Source: JBFKAV01 sp041621405 (GTDB lineage Bacteria; Pseudomonadota; Alphaproteobacteria; Rhodobacterales; Rhodobacteraceae). Taken from it: a stretch of DNA of 5,291 nucleotides. Location: contig JBFKAV010000203.1 of NCBI GenBank assembly GCA_041621405.1, forward strand, positions 1 to 5,291. The letters run 5' to 3'. Positions within the stretch are counted from its first letter, which is position 1; each line of letters opens with the position of its first letter. Position numbers and translations under genes: made by a program. This document shows positions 1 to 4,953 of the stretch, piece after piece. The notes beneath the pieces were generated by a model that saw only the letters and a list, made by a program, of their open reading frames with translations, searched no databases and was not told the origin of the DNA.

Positions 1-1
1 G

Positions 2-208
2 GCGGAGGACCAGTCGGAGGACCACCGCCGCCTCGCCGACCTGGAGATCCCTGTGACCGCGATCTGGGCTGACGGGGACGAGGTGATCCCGCTCTCCGCG
101 AAGGACCGTCTCGCGGAGCTCAACCCCAGCGCGCGCCAGATCGTCGTGGAAGGCGCCACACACGGCCTGCCGCACACCAATCCCGAAACGATCGCCGCGG
201 TGTTCTGA
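2..208 (+). CDS. Alpha/beta hydrolase, C-terminal fragment (5' end outside window)
   Basis: The last 68 residues of an alpha/beta-hydrolase-fold enzyme, read in frame from the window edge to TGA at 206-208. The fragment shows the usual end of the fold: a beta strand (IPVTAIWADGDEVIP) carrying the likely catalytic acid (Asp26 of the fragment, in GDEVIP), a helix, another strand (RQIVVEGATHG), and the likely catalytic His54 in GATHGLPHTNP. The final stretch (PETIAAVF) matches the terminal helix common in this superfamily. The nucleophile elbow and the start lie upstream of the window, so substrate class (ester, epoxide, haloalkane, lactone) cannot be assigned. It converges on the minus-strand metalloprotease across 131 bp. 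The fold is well supported; the specific function is unknown. Confidence 0.82.
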   Translation, partial: AEDQSEDHRRLADLEIPVTAIWADGDEVIPLSAKDRLAELNPSARQIVVEGATHGLPHTNPETIAAVF

Positions 209-231
209 CGTCGCGTCGGGAAACCGCCCCG

Positions 232-251
232 GGGGGGCGCTCCCGCCCCTC
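232..251. terminator. GC-rich hairpin between convergent genes (possible terminator)
   Basis: GGGGCG at 234-239 pairs with CGCCCC at 244-249 around a CTCC loop, extended outward by a G-U pair (233/250) and a G-C pair (232/251). It lies between the stop of the hydrolase (208) and the stop of the metalloprotease (340), where a bidirectional terminator is expected. There is no real U-tract on either side; reading the minus strand only a short TTT follows. Rho-independent function is therefore uncertain. Confidence 0.4.
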
Positions 252-254
252 GTC

Positions 255-273
255 GCCGGCCCTTGCGGCCGGC
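255..273. terminator. Second GC-rich hairpin in the convergent gap
   Basis: GCCGGCC (255-261) and GGCCGGC (267-273) form a perfect 7-bp stem with a 5-base loop. No T-run follows on either strand. Together with the hairpin just to its left and a smaller CGCGCG stem (295-300 with 304-309, loop TTC), it makes the gap a run of strong stem-loops. These could stop transcription from both sides or protect mRNA 3' ends. Confidence 0.4.
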
Positions 274-339
274 TCCTCGCGTTGGGCCCGGCGCCGCGCG
301 TTCCGCGCGACACCGGCGCACCTTCAGCGCAGGCTGGCC

Positions 340-1908
340 CTACGGCTGTTGCCCTTCGTAGTACTCCGACAGGCCCTGCGCCGCGATCACCCGGTTCGCC
401 TGCAGCGCCTCAACGATCACCGATTCTGCCTCGGGCAGGCCTGGCGCACCGCGTTCCTGCATTTGCTGCAGCGCCTCGAAGGCCTGGTCGGTGCCGCTGA
501 GCGCCAGACCGAGGATCGCCTTGGTGGCAAGGTCGGTGTTGCGGTCGATGACGGAGGCCTGGAACTCGGCGCGACCGACGTTTCGGTCGGCCCAGTAGCC
601 GGGCTCGGCGGCGGCCACGAGGTAGTCCACCGCGGCTTCGCTGCCGCTCTGGTTGGCCAGGTAGCCAAGTGCCAGCGGCACGGTCGCCTTGGCCCGGTAA
701 TGCTCGGCTGAGAGCACGTCGCCAGTGTCCTCGAGGAAGCCCACGAGCGGCTCGAAGACCTGATCCTCCGCGCCGATCATCCCCGCCACCGCGACGATGT
801 TCACCCACCATTCCTGCTCCGCTGGATCGGCGAGCATCTCGAGCAGCGTCTCCGCCGCCTCGGACCCGTAGCTCCGTGCCACGTCGTAGGGCACGCCGTG
901 GAAGAAGTGCTGGCGCACGAAGTCGCGCACGTCCGCCGGCGGCTCGATCCCGGTGTCCATCGCGTCGTGGCTGCTGCCACCGCCGGCGGCGAGCACCAGG
1001 GCGGCCCCCCCAATCGCCGGGCTTGGCGCGCTGAGCGCAGTGCACTCGTCGGTGTTGAGCCCGAGCCGGGTCGCCCCGATCGAGGGATGCATCACGTTGT
1101 TTACTCCGTTTCGGTGGCTGCGGCCCTTGTTGTGAGCGAATTCGTGCAGCCAGAGGATGCCCTCCAGGTTCGCCGTGAACCGCACCACGGTGAGCGACGT
1201 GCCCGGCACCGGCGCGCAGCCGATGATCCCGGCCCCGATCGAGCCGCACCAGTTGATCTGGTTGACCGCCTTGATCCAGCCAGGCAGCGAGATCACCGCG
1301 TTGAATTCGGCCGAACTGTCGAGCGAACCGTCGCCGGTGGTGAAGGTGGTCACGGTGCCCGAGCGGCGCATCTCGATGTTGCACGCCACGTCGCCCGCGA
1401 AGTCGGCGGTCTGGGCGACGGTCGTTCCGTCGGCCATGATCCGGTCGGCATCGGCATTGGTCAGCGTCGTCGTAGTGAACCGCGCGACCGGCAGGTTGTG
1501 AACGACCGCCGGCGGTGGGACCGGTACGCTTGGCGTGTCTTCCGCGCAGAGCGTGTAGACCCAGCCCGTCCTGGACGACGAGGAGTTGTTCTTGAACCCG
1601 CAGCGCCAGGTGTTGGCGCTGACGTTCGGGAACTGGTTGATCAGGATCATCTGGTCGGTGAACCCGGGGTGACAGGCGCCCGAGAGCATCCTGGTGCCGG
1701 CCGGGCAGGCAGTGCCCTCGGCGGAGAACACGCTGCCTCCCGCGGGCACGGTATGCGACCGGGAGGTGATCTGGGTGTTGCCGAGGGCGGCGGCGAGCGC
1801 GTCGAGCCCGGAAGCTGCCGGATCTTGCCCCGGCTGTTCCTGGGCGAGCGCGACGCTGCCGGCAGAGATCAGCGCCACGACGGCGCTGCAGGCGGCAAGG
1901 CGTTTCAT
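340..1908 (-). CDS. Secreted matrixin-like zinc metalloprotease with N-terminal four-Cys domain and HEAT-like tail
   Basis: A 522-residue predicted extracellular or periplasmic protease. Residues 1-22 form a Sec signal peptide (KR, hydrophobic core, ALA before Gln23). Residues about 51-122 form a small domain with Cys68, Cys79, Cys103 and Cys121. Residues about 140-295 form the catalytic domain: HEFAHNKGRSH (His255, Glu256, His259, His265) is a full HExxHxxGxxH metzincin zinc site. Met273 in NVMHP, eight residues after the third His, fits a matrixin-like Met-turn. Cys176, Cys221, Cys231 and Cys289 could form two disulfides. A Gly/Ala-rich linker (about 299-312) leads to a helical tail (about 320-522) with HEAT-like blocks of the type ATVPLALGYLA and ATKAILGLAL. 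The ATG at 1906-1908 has GAAGGGA eight bases upstream (1917-1923). It follows the small four-Cys gene by 30 bp, so the two are probably co-transcribed. Protease class is strongly supported; the substrate is unknown. Confidence 0.9.
   Translation of the reverse strand: MKRLAACSAVVALISAGSVALAQEQPGQDPAASGLDALAAALGNTQITSRSHTVPAGGSVFSAEGTACPAGTRMLSGACHPGFTDQMILINQFPNVSANTWRCGFKNNSSSSRTGWVYTLCAEDTPSVPVPPPAVVHNLPVARFTTTTLTNADADRIMADGTTVAQTADFAGDVACNIEMRRSGTVTTFTTGDGSLDSSAEFNAVISLPGWIKAVNQINWCGSIGAGIIGCAPVPGTSLTVVRFTANLEGILWLHEFAHNKGRSHRNGVNNVMHPSIGATRLGLNTDECTALSAPSPAIGGAALVLAAGGGSSHDAMDTGIEPPADVRDFVRQHFFHGVPYDVARSYGSEAAETLLEMLADPAEQEWWVNIVAVAGMIGAEDQVFEPLVGFLEDTGDVLSAEHYRAKATVPLALGYLANQSGSEAAVDYLVAAAEPGYWADRNVGRAEFQASVIDRNTDLATKAILGLALSGTDQAFEALQQMQERGAPGLPEAESVIVEALQANRVIAAQGLSEYYEGQQP
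1114..1146 (-). other. Metzincin zinc-binding motif HExxHxxGxxH of the metalloprotease
   Basis: These codons encode His255 to His265 (HEFAHNKGRSH): three zinc-ligand histidines, the general-base Glu256 and the conserved turn Gly262. The Met-turn codon for Met273 is at 1090-1092. The eight-residue gap between the third His and the Met equals that in mammalian matrixins, from knowledge of that family. No catalytic residue is missing, so the enzyme is predicted to be active. Confidence 0.9.
1543..1707 (-). repeat. Four-Cys domain, copy in the metalloprotease
   Basis: Encodes residues 68-122 of the protease (Cys68, 79, 103, 121). It aligns without a gap to 1945-2109 in the neighbouring small gene at a constant offset of 402 bp, with 40 of 55 residues identical by hand count. 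The DNA match is strongest at 1621-1641 versus 2023-2043, which are identical. Copies share the SGACHPGF and NQFPNV cores and the ANTWRCGF segment. The pair looks like a tandem duplication of a domain-coding segment. Confidence 0.85.
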
Positions 1909-1938
1909 CTCGAGATTCCCTTCAATCCGTGTGATGCG

Positions 1939-2337
1939 CTATTGCGCGCAGAGGGTGTAAATCCAGACCGTGCGCGAGACGTTGTTGTTGTTGCGGAAGC
2001 CGCAACGCCAGGTGTTCGCGCCGACGTTCGGGAACTGGTTGATGATGATCACCCGGTCGTTGAACCCGGGATGGCAGGCCCCCGAGACCATCTTGGTCGC
2101 TCCGGGGCAGGCCGCCCCTTCGAGGAAGAAGGCGCTGGTGTTGGCCCCGATCGAATGGCTCTGGAAGGTGAGCTGCGTCGAGATCGCCGCTTCCGGATCG
2201 CCCATCGCCGCGAGCGCCTCCTCCTGACCTTCCGCTACGCCGGCGGCTTCGAGCGATTGGCCCTCTTCGGCTTGCTGCGCGAAGGCCGTGGTCGCGGCGA
2301 GTGCGGCGCAGCACGAAAGAAATGCAAGCTTCTGCAT
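1939..2337 (-). CDS. Small secreted four-cysteine domain protein, paralog of the protease N-terminal domain
   Basis: A 132-residue predicted secreted protein of unknown function. Residues 1-20 are a signal peptide ending AFA before Gln21. Residues about 21-50 are an Ala/Glu/Gln-rich, acidic, low-complexity linker. Residues about 55-132 are a compact domain with Cys77, Cys88, Cys112 and Cys130, probably two disulfides, ending only two residues after the last Cys. The cysteine spacing (11, 24, 18) is identical to that in the protease encoded next. The frame is open upstream to 2424, but the start at 2335-2337 is chosen because GGAGG (2344-2348) lies six bases before it and the signal peptide begins there. 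The longer form would add a basic, non-signal extension. It is the first gene of a likely two-gene operon. It could be an adhesion module, a decoy or a protease partner; nothing visible decides. Confidence 0.85.
   Translation of the reverse strand: MQKLAFLSCCAALAATTAFAQQAEEGQSLEAAGVAEGQEEALAAMGDPEAAISTQLTFQSHSIGANTSAFFLEGAACPGATKMVSGACHPGFNDRVIIINQFPNVGANTWRCGFRNNNNVSRTVWIYTLCAQ
1945..2109 (-). repeat. Four-Cys domain, stand-alone copy in the small gene
   Basis: Encodes residues 77-131 of the small protein and is the partner of the copy at 1543-1707 (offset 402 bp, no gaps). Differences are mostly conservative (Arg/Lys, Leu/Val, Val/Ile). They cluster in the Asn/Ser-rich loop between the third and fourth cysteines, where this copy has four Asn and the protease copy has serines. 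Confidence 0.85.
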
Positions 2338-2342
2338 CACAA

Positions 2343-2350
2343 TCCTCCCC
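2343..2350 (-). promoter_or_regulatory. Strong ribosome binding site deciding the small-gene start
   Basis: Reading the minus strand, GGGGAGGA ends five bases before the ATG at 2335-2337; the GGAGG core has a six-base spacer. This near-perfect anti-Shine-Dalgarno match picks this start over the in-frame upstream ATG at 2424. Confidence 0.8.
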
Positions 2351-2352
2351 AG

Positions 2353-2365
2353 AATTGACTCAATT
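2353..2365. promoter_or_regulatory. AT-rich 13-bp palindrome in the leader of the secreted cassette (candidate operator)
   Basis: AATTGA and TCAATT flank a single central base, a perfect odd palindrome. It lies between the candidate -10 element and the ribosome site of the small secreted gene. It is conspicuously AT-rich for this genome. Its location would suit a repressor operator just downstream of the transcription start. It does not match the full FNR consensus, and no regulator gene is visible nearby. Confidence 0.35.
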
Positions 2366-2376
2366 GAATAGGGGAG

Positions 2377-2406
2377 ATTCTTACCACGAATCCGCGCGAT
2401 TCTCAA
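2377..2406 (-). promoter_or_regulatory. Candidate sigma70-like promoter for the secreted two-gene operon
   Basis: On the minus strand TTGAGA (2401-2406, five of six to TTGACA) is followed after 17 bases by TAAGAA (2378-2383), or after 18 bases by AAGAAT (2377-2382, four of six to TATAAT). The predicted start near 2370 gives a leader of about 30 bases before the ATG at 2337. The -35 match and spacing are good and the -10 is mediocre. It is the only plausible promoter I see upstream of the cassette. Confidence 0.45.
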
Positions 2407-2477
2407 TTTCCGGGCGATTCGCACGACACGGCTGCGCCTTTAGGATGAGCCAGAATCCGCCGATCGGCTGGGCTGCC

Positions 2478-3719
2478 TCAGGCGGCGACCGCGCGCCGCT
2501 CGAGTGGGCGCTCGCGTACCGGCAGGTGCACCAGCGCCGAGAACGCACCCACGCCGACGCCGATCCACCAGACCATCGTGTAGTCGCCGTAGATGTCGTA
2601 CATCCGCCCGCCGAGCCAAACCCCGAGGAAGCCGCCGAGCTGGTGCGAGAAGAAGACGATCCCGTAGAGCGTGCCCATGTAGCGCAGGCCGTAGATATGC
2701 GCGACGAGCCCCGAGGTGAGCGGTACGGTGGCGAGCCAGAGCGCGCCCATGATCACGGAGAAGACGATCACCGAGCCGGGCGTGATCGGCGTGAGGATGA
2801 ACCAGGACGCCAGCAGCGTGCGGCCCGTGTAGATCGCCGCTAACAGGTATTTCTTGGTGTAGCGCTTGCCGAGCCACCCCGCCATCAGCGTGCCGACGAT
2901 GTTGCCGATACCGATCACCGAGATCGCCACAGCCCCAAGCGCCGAGGTCGTGGTGATGCCCATGGTGGCGAGCGCCCCGCCCGGGTCGATCGGCCCGCAG
3001 AGCTCGGTCACGAAGGCCGGGAAATGGGCGGTGATGAAGGCAAGCTGGTAGCCGCAGGAGAAGAAGCCGAGGAAGATCAGCGTGAACGAGGGATCGCGGA
3101 ACGCCCTGGTCAGCACCTCGCCCATGCTCTCCTCGAGCTCGGCCCGGCTGGCGCGCTCGGGCGCCCTCATCAGCGGCAGCGCGAGAAGCGAGGCGAGGAT
3201 GATGCCCGAGAACACCAGGAACACGCCTTGCCAGGTCATCATGCCGAGGAGCCATTCGGCGAAGGGCGCGCCCACCACCTGCCCCGCCGAACCGGCAGCG
3301 GTGGCGATGCCGAGCGCCATGGAGCGGTTCTCGTCGGAGGCGGCGCGGCCGACCACCGCCAGCACGACGCCGAAGCCCATCCCGGCGATGCCGAAGCCGA
3401 CCGCCACGTTGAGGATCTGGTGCCCGAGCGGCGTTGTCGCCATCGCCGAGAGCACCAGCCCGGCGATGTAGAACCCCGCCCCGGCGACGATTGCCCGCCG
3501 GTCGCCGAACCGTTCGGCGAGCGCGCCGAACAGGGGCTGCCCGATCCCCCAGGCGAGGTTCTGGATCGCGATGGCGAGCGAGAATTCGGCTCGCGGCCAG
3601 CCGAACTCAGTGGCGACGGGGATCTGGAACACGCCGAAGCTCGCGCGCACGGCGAATGAAATGAGGATCACGATGCAGCCCCCGATCAGGACTGGGGTGA
3701 CGAGGGGCGCGCGGGCCAT
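2478..3719 (-). CDS. MFS transporter, 12 TM, monocarboxylate/OFA-like
   Basis: A 413-residue inner-membrane carrier of the major facilitator superfamily with the usual length and about 12 hydrophobic segments in two halves. The motif-A-like loop between TM2 and TM3 is GALAERFGDRR (residues 65-75). A degenerate second copy, GWLGKRYTKK (281-290), lies between TM8 and TM9. The central cytoplasmic loop (about 185-208) is charged. TM7 carries GYQLAFITAHFPAF, and FFSHQLGGFLGVWLGG followed by YDIYGDY near TM11 resembles carriers of carboxylates in the OFA/MCT-like group. An in-frame ATG nine codons upstream (3746) is rejected because the ribosome site falls inside that extension. It is divergent from the acyl-CoA racemase, so it may import a branched or aromatic carboxylic acid metabolised as a CoA ester. 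The substrate is inference only; the family is secure. Confidence 0.9.
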   Translation of the reverse strand: MARAPLVTPVLIGGCIVILISFAVRASFGVFQIPVATEFGWPRAEFSLAIAIQNLAWGIGQPLFGALAERFGDRRAIVAGAGFYIAGLVLSAMATTPLGHQILNVAVGFGIAGMGFGVVLAVVGRAASDENRSMALGIATAAGSAGQVVGAPFAEWLLGMMTWQGVFLVFSGIILASLLALPLMRAPERASRAELEESMGEVLTRAFRDPSFTLIFLGFFSCGYQLAFITAHFPAFVTELCGPIDPGGALATMGITTTSALGAVAISVIGIGNIVGTLMAGWLGKRYTKKYLLAAIYTGRTLLASWFILTPITPGSVIVFSVIMGALWLATVPLTSGLVAHIYGLRYMGTLYGIVFFSHQLGGFLGVWLGGRMYDIYGDYTMVWWIGVGVGAFSALVHLPVRERPLERRAVAA

Positions 3720-3725
3720 GGGGTA

Positions 3726-3730
3726 CTCCT
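3726..3730 (-). promoter_or_regulatory. Ribosome binding site deciding the MFS start
   Basis: AGGAG on the minus strand sits six bases (TACCCC) before the ATG at 3717-3719. This sets the start at MARAPLV rather than nine codons upstream. Confidence 0.75.
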
Positions 3731-3819
3731 GTTCGCGCCGCAGCACTTGCCGGGGCGCGGGCCGAAGGTCAAATCAAATCGCGTGATCTGATCGATCGCG
3801 CGCGCCGGCCCGGGTGTTC

Positions 3820-3848
3820 TGGTCAAGCCGCGCGCGCTGGCCGATAAC
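3820..3848 (+). promoter_or_regulatory. Weak candidate promoter for the acyl-CoA racemase
   Basis: TGGTCA (3820-3825) and GATAAC (3843-3848), each four of six to the sigma70 consensus, are separated by 17 bases. Transcription would begin near 3855, giving a leader of about 28 bases before ATG 3883. The match is modest. The rest of the 163-bp divergent gap holds GATC-rich sequence (three GATC sites within 3785-3797) and a TCAAA direct repeat (3770-3779), which might bind a shared regulator. I see no convincing promoter for the MFS gene. Confidence 0.22.
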
Positions 3849-3882
3849 CGGGATGCCGCCCCGGGACGCAAGGAGTCCGCGC

Positions 3883-4940
3883 ATGACAGCGACCGAACCG
3901 CAAGGGCCGCTCAAGGGCCTCGCCGTGATCGAGATGAGCGCGATTGGCCCGGTGCCGCTGGCCGGCCAGCTGATGGCCGATCTCGGTGCGGAGGTGACGG
4001 TGATCGACCGCGCCCCGGTGCCTCCCGATCCGGCGCAGATCAACCGGCGGGGCAAGGGCTCTTCGGCGCTCGATCTGAAGACAACGGAGGGGCTGGAACG
4101 GGCCCGCGAGATGATCGGCGCGGCCGATGTTCTTCTGGAGGGCTTTCGCCCCGGCGTGATGGAACGCCTCGGCCTGGGCCCGGAAGATTGCCTCGCAAGG
4201 AACCCGCGCCTCGTCTACGGCCGGATGACCGGCTGGGGCCAGGACGGACCCTTGGCGCAGACGGCGGGGCACGACATCACCTACATCGCGCTGACCGGAG
4301 CGCTTCACGCCATCGGCACCGCCGAGAAACCCGTGCCGCCGCTCAATCTCCTCGGCGACTATGGCGGCGGAACGATGTTCCTCATCTTAGGCGTTCTTTC
4401 CGCGCTCTACGAGCGTTCCCACTCGGGCCGGGGGCAGATCGTCGACGCTGCCATTGTCGACGGCGTGCCGGCGATGATGGGCCTGGTCCACGAGCTTCAC
4501 GCCCGCGGCCGCTGGACCCCTGCGCGCGAGGCGAACTGGCTCGATGGCGGGGCGCCATACTACGCCTGCTACGAGACGGCTGACGGCCACCACCTGGCCG
4601 TCGGCGCGCTGGAGGACCGGTTCTTCGCCCGCCTCGCCGAAGGCATGGGGCTTTCCGACGACCTTGTCGCCAACCGCGAGGATCGCAGCCGGTGGCCCGA
4701 GATGCGCGCGGCCTATGCCGCGATCTTCCTCAGCCGCACGCGCGACGAATGGATGGGCGAATTCGGCGGCTCGGATGCCTGCGTCGCACCGGTGCTGACC
4801 CTCGAGGAGGCCGAGTTAGACCCGCACATAGCCGCGCGCGGGGCTCTGGTCCGGCAAGGCGGCGTGCTCCAGGCGGGCGCCGCGCCCCGCTTGAGCCGCA
4901 CCCCCGGCTCGGTGCGGCCAGCCGGGCGGGCGAGGACTGA
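3883..4940 (+). CDS. Alpha-methylacyl-CoA racemase (CaiB/BaiF CoA-transferase family); 3' end uncertain
   Basis: Predicted cytoplasmic enzyme that interconverts (R)- and (S)-2-methylacyl-CoA esters, feeding branched-chain acyl-CoAs to beta-oxidation. The N-terminal Rossmann-like part has LKGLAVIEMSAIGP and LMADLGAEVTVID (about 10-42). All three catalytic residues known from mycobacterial MCR appear in context: His130 (AGHD), Asp159 (LLGDYGGG) and Glu244 (GALEDRF). PPLNLLGDYGGG, GQIVDAAIVDG and DGGAPYY are typical of the racemase branch rather than formyl- or carnitine-CoA transferases. The C-terminal signature APRLSRTPGS (334-343) is present. AAGGAG (3870-3875) lies seven bases before the ATG. 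The reading frame does not stop after SRTPGSVRP: it stays open to the window end, antisense to the esterase. The end given here is the TGA at 4938-4940 in the neighbouring frame, which a one-base gain near 4921-4935 would bring in frame, closing the protein as AGED. The identity is well supported; the stop is not. Confidence 0.85.
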
Positions 4941-4953
4941 ACCGCCGTCAATA

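Noticed and set aside
410..1384. Minus-strand 324-codon open frame overlapping the protease in another frame
   Set aside because: The translation is Arg/Gly/Ala-rich and lacks motifs; it is the frame-shadow of the metalloprotease.
898..2358. Long plus-strand open frame of 486 codons spanning both secreted-protein genes
   Set aside because: It is antisense to two genes with signal peptides, cysteine-domain homology and a metzincin motif. Its product is Arg/Gly/Ala/Val/Glu-rich with no recognisable domain, as expected for a GC-rich shadow frame.
2338..2424. Upstream in-frame start extending the small four-Cys protein by 29 residues
   Set aside because: The extension is basic and not signal-like. 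It covers the candidate promoter, and an excellent ribosome site precedes the internal ATG that starts the signal peptide.
2459..2468. GCCGATCGGC palindrome just downstream of the MFS stop as a terminator
   Set aside because: A 10-bp palindrome with no loop and no T-run cannot form a useful intrinsic terminator; treated as chance in GC-rich DNA.
3024..3659. Plus-strand open frame opposite the MFS gene
   Set aside because: The product is charged, low-complexity and without membrane segments; the opposite strand encodes a convincing 12-TM carrier.
3720..3746. Upstream in-frame start of the MFS gene
   Set aside because: The extension contains the AGGAG ribosome site of the internal ATG and is not hydrophobic.
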